7,817 nt of DNA from Elusimicrobia bacterium RBG_16_66_12 (GCA_001800005.1 MGUL01000039.1:11048-18864), one strand, 5' to 3'. Numbered from the stretch's first letter, positions 1 to 5,827 are shown. Notes: generated by a model not told the origin, from the sequence alone. A program made the numbers and translations.

Positions 1-152
1 GTGCCGCCGCAGAAGTCCATATTCCACCGCGGAATCTTTCCGTTCGTGTAGAGGTGGGACCGCAGCGAGGCGGCATGGCTGACGAAATAATCCCAGTCGC
101 TCGGGAGCGTGACCGCGTTCCACGACACGCCCGGGTCCCAGAGGTTCGCCAT
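1..152 (-). CDS. Partial: N-terminus of a probable polytopic membrane protein (YfhO/membrane glycosyltransferase-like)
   Basis: Only the first 50 codons are in the window; the gene runs off the left edge. The ATG lies one base after the stop of the upstream methyltransferase gene (TGA-T-ATG), which argues for translational coupling, and no Shine-Dalgarno is visible. The peptide contains the acidic-aromatic stretch SDWDYF near residues 18-23 and then GKIPRWNMDFCGG at 38-50. This resembles the first periplasmic loop of YfhO-like and related large bacterial membrane proteins, which often carry a WDWDxxF followed by GxFPxWNPYxCGG motif and are generally linked to glycosylation of lipids or surface polymers. 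That match is from memory of the family. Oddly, family members usually have a transmembrane helix before this loop. None is seen here, and the in-frame sequence upstream of the ATG is not hydrophobic. The function is inferred from this short motif and from the glycosyltransferase and methyltransferase just upstream. Confidence 0.55.
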   Translation of the reverse strand, partial: MANLWDPGVSWNAVTLPSDWDYFVSHAASLRSHLYTNGKIPRWNMDFCGG

Positions 153-153
153 A

Positions 154-888
154 TCAGAGCGGGCGTCGCGCGCGAGCGAACACCGAGGAGCCCAGCGGCA
201 GGCGGAAGCGGCCGAGCCAGCATTCTTCGAGTCGGCCCAGCGCTTTGAGGGCGGAGTTCGTGATCGGGCTCACTTCGGGGAACGGCGCGGCGGGGTCGCC
301 CTTGGAGGAGCCGCGGGCGCGCCAGAGCGCCGGAGGCAGCAGGTAGGAGAAGAAACAGGAGCAGTTCTCGACGTCGAGGCCCGCGTCCTCGAGGACGCGG
401 GCCAGGCTGGCGGGGGTGTAGCGCCGCACGTGGCCGACGTCGTCATCCCAGCCGGAGCGCAGGGCCTCGAAGGCCGGCACGGTGACGAAGAGGACTCCGC
501 CCGGCCGGACCAGGTCGCGCAGCCTCCGGGCGGCGGCCGCGTCGTCCGCGCAATGTTCCAGCACGTCCAAGGCGGAGACGAAGTCGAAGGCGTTCGCCCG
601 GTCGCCGGGAGCGGCGAGCCAGGTCGCGCGGCCCGAGGAGAGCTCCGGCCGGAGATGTTCCCGGCCGGCGGGGTCCTCGTCGTAGGCGAAGAGCCTGCGC
701 GCGGCGCACGGAGGGGCGGCCAGGAGGAAGCGGATGAAGCCGCCCTCGCCGCAGCCGAAGTCGAGGAGGGTCCTGGCGTCGGCGGGCACGGCCCGCGCGG
801 CGAGTCGGTAGCGGTGCAGGTGCCAGAAGTAGTCGGGGGGGAGGCGGCGGACCCGGCTGAGATGGGCGCTCAGACCGCCCGTGGTCAT
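154..888 (-). CDS. Class I SAM-dependent methyltransferase (Methyltransf_11/23 type)
   Basis: This is a 244-residue Rossmann-fold methyltransferase. SAM-binding motif I is LLDFGCGEGG at residues 41-50, the acidic end of strand 2 is YDED at 69-72, the motif II region is DFVSALDVLEH at 102-112, and the post-II loop is RPGG at 128-131. The segment WDDDVGHVRRYT (147-158) and the C-terminal LPLGSSVFARARR are typical of methyltransferases encoded beside polyisoprenoid-sugar glycosyltransferases, so a sugar, glycolipid or quinone-like acceptor is more likely than protein or nucleic acid. The substrate cannot be read from sequence. The ATG overlaps the stop of the upstream glycosyltransferase gene by four bases (ATGA), and a weak GAGG sits about seven bases before it. 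No transmembrane segment is evident, so it is probably cytoplasmic or peripheral at the membrane. The fold is secure; the pathway is inferred from neighbours. Confidence 0.88.
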   Translation of the reverse strand: MTTGGLSAHLSRVRRLPPDYFWHLHRYRLAARAVPADARTLLDFGCGEGGFIRFLLAAPPCAARRLFAYDEDPAGREHLRPELSSGRATWLAAPGDRANAFDFVSALDVLEHCADDAAAARRLRDLVRPGGVLFVTVPAFEALRSGWDDDVGHVRRYTPASLARVLEDAGLDVENCSCFFSYLLPPALWRARGSSKGDPAAPFPEVSPITNSALKALGRLEECWLGRFRLPLGSSVFARARRPL

Positions 889-1850
889 CGCCGCGCCTCG
901 AGGACCTCGGCCGAGGCGGGCTTGCGCGCGGGCCGCGCGCGCTGATGGTCGAGGACGCTGCTGAGGAAGGCGCTGATGACCAGGAAGCCGACGGCCTGGA
1001 AGGCGATCATGCTCAGGATGAGCGTCATCACGCTCGCCCAGCCCGGGATGGCGAGCTTGGTCGTCAGCTTGATGCCCACGACGACGAGCCCTCCCGCGCC
1101 GGCGGCCGCGGTCGTGAGCAGCGCCACGCGCGAGAAGAAGCGGACCCAGGCGTCGGGGTAGGAGGTCAGCGCCGCGATGCCGTGGTCGACGAGAGCGCCC
1201 AGGCCCATCTTGGGCGCGCCGCCCAGTCGAGCCCGTCGCGGGACCCTGAGGCTGGTTTTCCTGTAGTGCGAGCGGGAGAGGGCCGCCGCCAGGTGCCGGA
1301 AAGTCCCCATGTCCAGCACGAAGTCCAGGACCTCGGAGCGGAAGCCGGAGAAGTTCCCGTAAGGGAAATCCACGCCCAGCAGCGCGCGGAAGGCGAGGCG
1401 GTAGATCGTGTAGCCCGCGCGCCAGAGGAGGGGCTCGTTGCGCCGGGACCTCTCGGCGAAGACGATGTCGTGCGAGCCCAGGAGCCGGATCATCTCCGGG
1501 AGGGCGGCGGGGTCGTCCTGTCCGTCGGAGTCCATCGCGAAGACCAGGCCGCAGTCCAGGGCGCCGGCGTACTGGAACCCGGCGGTCAGGGCCGCCTGAT
1601 TGCCCGCGTTCGCGGCCAGGCGCAGCACGTGGAGGCGCGATCTCAGATCGCCGTGGGCGAGCCCTTCCCAGGTCTTGCGCGCGGCGGCGCCGGAGTCGTC
1701 CGTCGAAGCGTCGTCGACGAGCACGACCTCGAGCCGGCCCGGGCCGGCCTGCCGGAGGGCCTCCGTCAGCTCCGACAAGACCCTCCCGACGCTCTCGGCC
1801 TCGTTGTAGAGCGGCATCACGACGGCGATGTCGGCGGGAGTGGTCTTCAT
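885..1850 (-). CDS. Family 2 glycosyltransferase, dolichyl/undecaprenyl-phosphate sugar synthase type, with two C-terminal TM helices
   Basis: This 321-residue GT-A glycosyltransferase is expected to move a sugar from a nucleotide-sugar to a polyprenyl phosphate on the cytoplasmic face of the membrane, as DPM1/GtrB/ArnC relatives do. The N-terminal motif is VVMPLYNEAES (10-20), followed by VLVDDAST (43-50) with its nucleotide-contacting aspartates. NAGNQAALTAGF (81-92) comes next, then the metal-binding and acceptor segment MDSDGQDDP (106-114). YGNFSGFR (164-171) and the basic loop RVPRRARLGGAPK (202-214) match the region before the membrane anchor. Two hydrophobic helices follow at about 241-262 and 271-297, and the tail is basic. 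The start is 19 bases downstream of the response-regulator stop; no Shine-Dalgarno is seen, but an AT-rich TAGAATAT lies in the gap. The four-base overlap with the methyltransferase suggests both act on the same glycan or lipid intermediate. The sugar donor is unknown. Confidence 0.9.
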   Translation of the reverse strand: MKTTPADIAVVMPLYNEAESVGRVLSELTEALRQAGPGRLEVVLVDDASTDDSGAAARKTWEGLAHGDLRSRLHVLRLAANAGNQAALTAGFQYAGALDCGLVFAMDSDGQDDPAALPEMIRLLGSHDIVFAERSRRNEPLLWRAGYTIYRLAFRALLGVDFPYGNFSGFRSEVLDFVLDMGTFRHLAAALSRSHYRKTSLRVPRRARLGGAPKMGLGALVDHGIAALTSYPDAWVRFFSRVALLTTAAAGAGGLVVVGIKLTTKLAIPGWASVMTLILSMIAFQAVGFLVISAFLSSVLDHQRARPARKPASAEVLEARR

Positions 1851-1869
1851 GGGGCGCGCGGCCGATATT

Positions 1870-2424
1870 CTAGCCCGCGAGGTCGGGGAAGTGCTTCTTG
1901 ACGCACTCGGGGCAGACGCCGTGCGAGAACTGCGCGGGGGTCGTCTTGGAGACGAAGTCCTCCAGGCTGGAGTAGGCGCCGCGCTCGTCGCGGATGCGGC
2001 GGCAGTAGGCGCACATGGGCAGGATGCCCTCCAGCGTGCGCACGCGCTCGCTGAGGCGGATGATGCGCTCGGCCACGCGCAGGCGAATGCGCAGGGCCTC
2101 CACGTCGAGCGGCTTGGGGAGGAAATCGTCGACGCCCTCGTCCATCGCCTTGGCGTAGTGCACGTCGCCCAGGCGCTGGCCCGAGAGGAGGATGAAATAG
2201 ACGTAGGGGCGCGAGGGGTCGGAGCGCACGCGCCTGCAGAGTTCCAGGCCGTCGATGTCGGGCATGACCCAGTCGCTGACCACGATGCGGCAGTTCGTGA
2301 TCTGCAGGGCGTCCCAGGCCGTGGCGCCGTCCAGCGCCTCGACCACCTCGTAGCCGAGCTTGACCAGCGCGCCGCGGAGCAGCGCGCGGCTGGTGCGGTC
2401 GTCCTCGGCGATCAGGACCTTCAT
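1870..2424 (-). CDS. Response regulator: receiver domain plus four-cysteine C-terminal module
   Basis: The protein has 184 residues. Residues 1-122 form a CheY-like receiver with the acidic pocket E7/D8/D9, the predicted phospho-acceptor D51 in VVSDWVMPDIDG, the switch serine S81 in LLSG, and K104 in PKPLD. A short helical linker (about 112-133, possibly a coiled coil) leads to an unusual tail. The tail has LPMCAYCRRIRD (136-146) with C138 and C141, then FSHGVCPECVKKHFP (166-180) with C171 and C174. The same tail is known from memory on other receiver, PAS and GAF proteins (LPICxxCKKIRD...FSHGICPEC), and its CxxC pairs suggest metal binding. There is no DNA-binding, GGDEF or kinase domain. 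The start codon overlaps the tlyA stop by four bases. No histidine kinase is encoded here, so the partner is elsewhere. The receiver is certain; what the tail does is not known. Confidence 0.93.
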   Translation of the reverse strand: MKVLIAEDDRTSRALLRGALVKLGYEVVEALDGATAWDALQITNCRIVVSDWVMPDIDGLELCRRVRSDPSRPYVYFILLSGQRLGDVHYAKAMDEGVDDFLPKPLDVEALRIRLRVAERIIRLSERVRTLEGILPMCAYCRRIRDERGAYSSLEDFVSKTTPAQFSHGVCPECVKKHFPDLAG

Positions 2425-3185
2425 GGCTCGATTTTACAAAATATCGCGCCGTCCGGCCGGCGCAGCCAGAGCAGGGACTCCACGTTCCCCTTCGGCCCCC
2501 TGGCGGGAGATTCGGCCAGCCCGCCTTCGGCCAGCCCGAGCGCCGCGGCCGCGGCGCGGACCTTGTCGACGGCTTGGAGCCGGACCAGCGGGTCGCGGAC
2601 CACGCCTTTCGGGGCGAGCTTCGGACCCACCTCGAACTGCGGCTTGACCAGCACGACCAACTCGGCCGGGTCGGCCAGACACGGGAGGATGAAGGGGAGG
2701 ACTTGGGTCAGGGAGATGAAGGACACGTCGGCCACGGCGAGGGTCGGGCGCGGGTCGAACCACTCGGGGCGCAGGAGCTTGGCGTGCGTGTTCTCGCGGC
2801 TGACCACGCGCGGGTCGGCCTTCAGCCTCGAGTCGAGCTGGGCCGTGCCGACGTCCACGGCGTAGACCCTGGAGGCGCCGGCTTGGAGCAGGCAGTCGGT
2901 GAAGCCCCCCGTCGAGGCGCCCACGTCCAGGCAGACGCGGTCGCGGACGTTGATCGGGAAGGCGTCCAGGGCGGCGCGCAGCTTGAGCCCGCCGCGCGAG
3001 ACATAAGGGCAGGGGTCGCCCTTCAGGGAGACTTCCGCGTCCTCGGCCACGCCCGCGCCGGCCTTCGGCGCGGGCGCCCCGTCAACGAGGACGAGACCCG
3101 CCATGACGGCGGCCGCGGCCTTCGATCTCGTCTCGAAGAGACCGCGTTCGACGAGGAGCACATCCAGGCGCGTCCGTTTGGCCAT
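2421..3185 (-). CDS. tlyA: TlyA-family rRNA (cytidine-2'-O)-methyltransferase
   Basis: TlyA proteins 2'-O-methylate cytidines in rRNA (23S C1920, and 16S C1409 in the longer type), and many are misannotated as hemolysin A. From the chosen start the protein has 254 residues. An N-terminal S4 RNA-binding domain (about 4-60) begins with RLDVLLVERGLFETRSKA, followed by an FtsJ/RrmJ-like methyltransferase domain with SAM motif CLDVGASTGGFTD (85-97). The catalytic K-D-K-E tetrad appears intact: K68 in SRGGLKL, D153 in VADVSF, K181 in VKPQFE and E236 in KGNVE. The length is close to the short type that modifies only 23S rRNA, but the subtype is uncertain. An in-frame ATG 12 codons upstream (3221) would add a non-conserved leader and overlap the divergent gene's start codon, so MAKRTRLD was preferred. 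Residues 217-226 carry a small tandem repeat. It is probably the first gene of its operon. Confidence 0.93.
   Translation of the reverse strand: MAKRTRLDVLLVERGLFETRSKAAAAVMAGLVLVDGAPAPKAGAGVAEDAEVSLKGDPCPYVSRGGLKLRAALDAFPINVRDRVCLDVGASTGGFTDCLLQAGASRVYAVDVGTAQLDSRLKADPRVVSRENTHAKLLRPEWFDPRPTLAVADVSFISLTQVLPFILPCLADPAELVVLVKPQFEVGPKLAPKGVVRDPLVRLQAVDKVRAAAAALGLAEGGLAESPARGPKGNVESLLWLRRPDGAIFCKIEP
2431..2442. repeat. AT-rich 12-base inverted repeat at the tlyA / response-regulator junction
   Basis: ATTTT-AC-AAAAT forms a perfect 5-base inverted repeat with a 2-base centre, seven bases before the response-regulator ATG and within the last codons of tlyA (IFCKIE). It is a local AT island in GC-rich sequence. 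It might keep the start region unstructured for translation, act as an operator, or include a -10-like TAAAAT on the minus strand. No -35 partner is seen, and all three roles are guesses. Confidence 0.35.
2511..2540 (-). repeat. 15-base tandem duplication within tlyA
   Basis: Two adjacent 15-base units start at 2511 and 2526 and share their first 13 bases (TTCGGCCAGCCCG). They encode a repeated GLAEG/GLAES in TlyA residues 217-226, just before the conserved PKGNVESLLW segment. The repeat keeps the frame, so the protein is probably functional. It looks like a slippage duplication. Confidence 0.6.
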
Positions 3186-3219
3186 GGCGACGGGGGTATG
3201 ATAGTATAACGCCGCCCTC
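3186..3219. promoter_or_regulatory. Divergent promoter region between tlyA and the FolD-like gene
   Basis: This 34-base gap separates the two divergent start codons and contains a sharp AT-rich island (TATGATAGTATAAC, 3197-3210) in otherwise GC-rich DNA. It offers -10-like hexamers on both strands: TATGAT at 3197-3202 or TATAAC at 3205-3210 for the plus-strand gene, and TATACT (complement of 3203-3208) for tlyA. No convincing -35 hexamer is found at 16-18 bases on either side. If these boxes are used, both transcripts would have leaders of only about 3-15 bases, in keeping with the absence of a Shine-Dalgarno before either gene. The promoter role is inferred from position and composition. Confidence 0.4.
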
Positions 3220-4101
3220 ATGACCCGACCCCTCGATTGCCGCGAGATCGCCGCCCGCTACTTCGACTGGGTCTCGCGCGAGGTCTCCGGGATGCGGCGC
3301 AGGCCGCGCCTGGCCACCGTTCTCTTCCGGCCCGATCAGAACCCGGCGTCGCTGAAATACCGCGACCTCATCGTCAAGGACGCCGCGCGGCTGGGCGTGG
3401 CCGTGGAAGCGCACGAGTCCGACTCCGAGGAATCCCTTCTGGCGATGATTCGAAGGCTCAACGCGGACCGGCAGGTGACGGGCATCATGCTCTTCTATCC
3501 TTTGCGCGCCGCCATCCATGACGAGGACGTGATGGACCGGGTCTCGCCGCTGAAGGACGTCGAAGGGCTGCACTCGGCCAACCTCGGCTTCCTCGTCAAA
3601 TACAAACGATTCCTCGACGAGGCCCGCGGCATCAAGTGCGTGGTGCCGGCGACGGCCAAGGCGGTGGTCAAGGCCCTCCAGGCCTATCCGGAGATCCCCG
3701 TGTCGGGCGCCTTCGCCGTCATCGTCAACAACTCCATGCGCGTGGGCAAGCCCCTGGGCCTGATGCTCGAGAACCTGGGGGCCACGGTCGTGAAGTGCTA
3801 CGACAAGACGCCCCGCCCCGTGCTGGAGAGCATGGTCCGCCAAGCCGACATCCTCGTCACCGCCGTGCCCGACCCCGCCTTCAAGCTGGACGCGTCTTGG
3901 GTCAAGCCCGGCGCGGCGGTGGTCGACGTCTCCTTCCAGGGCAACATCGACGCCGCGGCCTTGGAGGGCCGCGCGAGCTTCGCCACCGCCGCCGACAACC
4001 GCATCGGCGTGATGACGCGGGCCATGACCTTCGTCAACCTCGTCTACTGCGCGCGGAACATCCCCCTGCGGCGCACCGCGCGCGTCCCCGTTCTCGGCTG
4101 A
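3220..4101 (+). CDS. Divergent FolD/MTHFD-family protein, Mtd1-like; probable methylene-THF dehydrogenase without cyclohydrolase activity
   Basis: This 293-residue protein has both FolD domains. The catalytic/folate domain (about 1-150) has PASLKYRDLIVK (42-53), GIMLFYPL (88-95) and PLKDVEGLHSANLG (110-123). The NAD(P)-binding Rossmann domain (about 160-275) has VNNSMRVGKPLG (169-180), GATVVKCYDKTP, ADILVTAVPDP (209-219) and WVKPGAAVVDVSF (227-239). In ordinary FolD the active site is Y-x-x-x-K, QLPLP, KDVDG, PCTP and GGVGPMT. Here Y47 is kept, but the catalytic lysine position is I51, the glutamine is F92, DVDG is DVEG, PCTP is lost (VPAT) and the GGVGPMT loop reads DNRIGVMT. As recalled, yeast Mtd1, a monofunctional NAD-dependent dehydrogenase, has the same KDVEG, GIMxYFP and a non-lysine at this position. 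The GRS loop reads NNS, so the cofactor is uncertain. It is the only plus-strand gene here. Folate-family membership is secure; dehydrogenase-only activity is inferred. Confidence 0.85.
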   Translation: MTRPLDCREIAARYFDWVSREVSGMRRRPRLATVLFRPDQNPASLKYRDLIVKDAARLGVAVEAHESDSEESLLAMIRRLNADRQVTGIMLFYPLRAAIHDEDVMDRVSPLKDVEGLHSANLGFLVKYKRFLDEARGIKCVVPATAKAVVKALQAYPEIPVSGAFAVIVNNSMRVGKPLGLMLENLGATVVKCYDKTPRPVLESMVRQADILVTAVPDPAFKLDASWVKPGAAVVDVSFQGNIDAAALEGRASFATAADNRIGVMTRAMTFVNLVYCARNIPLRRTARVPVLG

Positions 4102-4102
4102 C

Positions 4103-4125
4103 CTCGGGACTTAGTCGAGCCCGAG
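4103..4125. terminator. Weak candidate bidirectional terminator between convergent genes
   Basis: A 6-base inverted repeat, CTCGGG (4103-4108) and CCCGAG (4120-4125), encloses an 11-base loop. It spans the 9-base gap between the convergent stop codons of the FolD-like gene and the HAD gene and runs into the last codons of the latter. There is no T-tract on either side, so it is not a standard intrinsic terminator. A G+C-rich 6-bp stem may also arise by chance at this composition. The convergent position is the main argument for it. Confidence 0.25.
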
Positions 4126-4716
4126 TTCGCGGAAACGCCGGCGCAGATCCTCGGCGCCGCGGAAGCGGATGGCGATGAAGCCCAGCTTTTGCGCCGCCTC
4201 CACGTTTGGCTTGAGGTCGTCGACGAAGACCGTTTCCTCCGGCTTCGTCCTCGACAGCTTCAGGGCCGCGCGGTAGATGGCGGGGTCCGGCTTGCGCAGG
4301 CCCAGCTCATGGGAGAGGATCGCGCCCCTCACGAGCCCGGGGAAGGAGTAGCGCGCCCGGATGAAGTCGATGTGCAGGGCGTTGGTGTTCGAGAGGAGAT
4401 AGGTCGGCACGCGGCAGGCCGTTCTCTTCAAGACCGCGTGCGTGCCCCGGTCCAAGGTGAAGTGATCGCACCAGAGGACGCGGAACTGCGCGTAGTTTCC
4501 CCTGTAGCCCAGCTCCTGGGAGAACATCGCGTGGAGCTCGGGGCCGTCCAGCTCTCCGCGCTCGATGCGCTCGCCGATGTCCGAATGCCAGAGGTAGTTG
4601 GCGACCTTGACGGGGTGGCGCCCCACGGCCCAGGCGAAGCGGCGCAGGATCCTCCGCGCGTCGAAGCGCAGCAGCACGTTGCCGATGTCGAAGAAGGCCG
4701 CGCGCACGGGCGGCAT
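4111..4716 (-). CDS. HAD-superfamily phosphatase, subfamily IA variant 3 (YihX-like)
   Basis: This 201-residue haloacid-dehalogenase-type hydrolase probably dephosphorylates a small sugar phosphate or similar metabolite in the cytoplasm. Motif I is FFDIGNVLLRFD (8-19) with nucleophile D10. The usual second aspartate of DxD is G12, as in E. coli YihX (glucose-1-phosphatase) and soluble epoxide hydrolase N-domains. A four-helix cap fills about 20-95. Motif II is LLSNTNALH (107-115) with S109, motif III is the lysine of LGLRKPDPAIY (138-148; K142), and motif IV is VFVDDLKPNVEAA (163-175) with D166 and D167. The SNTNxLH and RKPxxxIY motifs match YihX as recalled, but the substrate cannot be assigned. 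The ATG is one base beyond the stop of the upstream RMD1-family gene (TGA-C-ATG) and has no Shine-Dalgarno, so it is probably translated by coupling. It is the last gene of its block. Confidence 0.9.
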   Translation of the reverse strand: MPPVRAAFFDIGNVLLRFDARRILRRFAWAVGRHPVKVANYLWHSDIGERIERGELDGPELHAMFSQELGYRGNYAQFRVLWCDHFTLDRGTHAVLKRTACRVPTYLLSNTNALHIDFIRARYSFPGLVRGAILSHELGLRKPDPAIYRAALKLSRTKPEETVFVDDLKPNVEAAQKLGFIAIRFRGAEDLRRRFRELGLD

Positions 4717-4717
4717 G

Positions 4718-5827
4718 TCAGCGCGCCCGCCCGGGCAGGAAAGGGATCACGAACTCGAGGGCGATCAGGACGACGATGATCCACTCGAGGAACTCCAAGC
4801 GGGCCGCTGATTGGGAATCCTCGATCTTGGTGTAGATGCTCTCCAGCGTGCGCAGCTTGCGCCGGATGCTCTCGTCCCAGGAGGCGAGGTGATAGCGCTT
4901 GCCGATCTGCTCGTAGACGCGGGCCAGGTACTGGTCTCCCAGGAGCTTGATCGCGTTGTTGATGCCCTCGAAGAGAAGGGCGCTCTCAACCTGGAGCTGG
5001 CCGATCTCGCGCAGCTCCTTGCCCGAGGAGAGGGGAAACCACCGGCGCTGGGCGTGGCGGTTGAGGGCGTCGTAGCAGCCGTCGAGCGCCGCGTCGAGCT
5101 CGTTGTCGAGGTGCCTCAGCTCGAGGAGCTGGACCTGGCCGTACTCGATGACCGCCCGCGTGTCGTCGGCGGCCTTGTCGAAGACCAAGGACGAGACCCA
5201 GTCCACGAGGCTCAGGTCCTCGGCGCCGTACGAGATCTGGCAGGCGAGCGCGTCCTGGACCTCCTGCTCGGAATGCAGGTCGCTGTCCGCGCGCAGGACC
5301 TGGGCGACGAGAGGGGGGTTCTCGGCCAGGAGGCGGCGGCGCGAGTCGGATGCGTCGAACTCGCGGACCTGGAAGATGACGTAATCCTCATAGAACCCGG
5401 AGATCTGCGGGCGGGAGACCGCGGTCTTGATGCCGGCCAGGAGTTCCTCGACCAAGCGGCGGCTGTCGGCGAGGAGATTCTCGTTGTCGTAGAGGGCCTC
5501 GGAGAGGGAGATCAGGCCGGAGAAGGGGCCCGAGAGGGGGATCTGGTAGGTCACGCAGACCGCGCCGAAGTCGTAGAGCACGGTCTCCACCGCCGGCATG
5601 GTGCGGAAAGCTCCGATCCGGTGGGGTTCGGAGACCTGGGTCACGCGCAGGGGGATGGGCTGGAAGTCGAAGTATTTCGGCGCCCTCCGCTGATGCTTGA
5701 TCGGGGCGCGCTCGGTCATGGACTTGACGCTCTTCTCGGCCGCGTCGAGGCCGATGGCCAGTCCCACGTCGTAGGCGAAGAGGACGTACGCGACGCCGTC
5801 CTTGATGACCGGGTCGAAGGCGCTCAT
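4718..5827 (-). CDS. RMD1/YagE (DUF155)-family protein with C-terminal membrane anchor
   Basis: The protein has 369 residues. The N-terminal part (about 10-160) is a mixed alpha/beta region containing FAYDVGLAIGL (17-27), FDFQPIPLRV (53-62) and VLYDFGAVCVTY (83-94), which recalls the small GxVVFW-type motif of RMD1 proteins. A long helical region follows. It includes a charged stretch (about 315-345) with heptad-like spacing, then ARLEFLEWIIVVLIALEFVI (342-361) giving one transmembrane helix before a short basic tail. This ending closely matches the DUF155/RMD1 C-terminus (RLEWxIIxLIxxE). Eukaryotic members (yeast RMD1, human RMND1) are inner-membrane mitochondrial proteins needed for normal mitochondrial translation; the bacterial function is not established. 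The start overlaps the stop of the pseudouridine synthase gene by four bases and has the best Shine-Dalgarno in the window. Family assignment is from memory of motifs and is moderately sure; biochemical activity is unknown. Confidence 0.68.
   Translation of the reverse strand: MSAFDPVIKDGVAYVLFAYDVGLAIGLDAAEKSVKSMTERAPIKHQRRAPKYFDFQPIPLRVTQVSEPHRIGAFRTMPAVETVLYDFGAVCVTYQIPLSGPFSGLISLSEALYDNENLLADSRRLVEELLAGIKTAVSRPQISGFYEDYVIFQVREFDASDSRRRLLAENPPLVAQVLRADSDLHSEQEVQDALACQISYGAEDLSLVDWVSSLVFDKAADDTRAVIEYGQVQLLELRHLDNELDAALDGCYDALNRHAQRRWFPLSSGKELREIGQLQVESALLFEGINNAIKLLGDQYLARVYEQIGKRYHLASWDESIRRKLRTLESIYTKIEDSQSAARLEFLEWIIVVLIALEFVIPFLPGRAR

Noticed and set aside
109..945. Plus-strand open frame of 278 codons opposite the methyltransferase
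   Set aside because: It is an antisense shadow; the minus strand carries a complete SAM-binding motif set with coupled start and stop.
1867..1872. TAGAAT as a -10 promoter element for the glycosyltransferase gene
   Set aside because: It overlaps the response-regulator stop codon, and no TTGACA-like hexamer is found 16-18 bases upstream. It was kept only as a note in the gene entry.
945..1901. Long open frame on the plus strand (318 codons) opposite the glycosyltransferase
   Set aside because: The peptide is low-complexity, rich in E/G/R/A/V/H and without family motifs. It is the antisense shadow of a GC-rich gene whose minus-strand product has clear glycosyltransferase motifs.
3082..3843. 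Minus-strand open frame of 253 codons opposite the FolD-like gene
   Set aside because: It is rich in H, G, R and D with no motifs and overlaps tlyA in another frame. The plus strand encodes an evident two-domain FolD-family protein.
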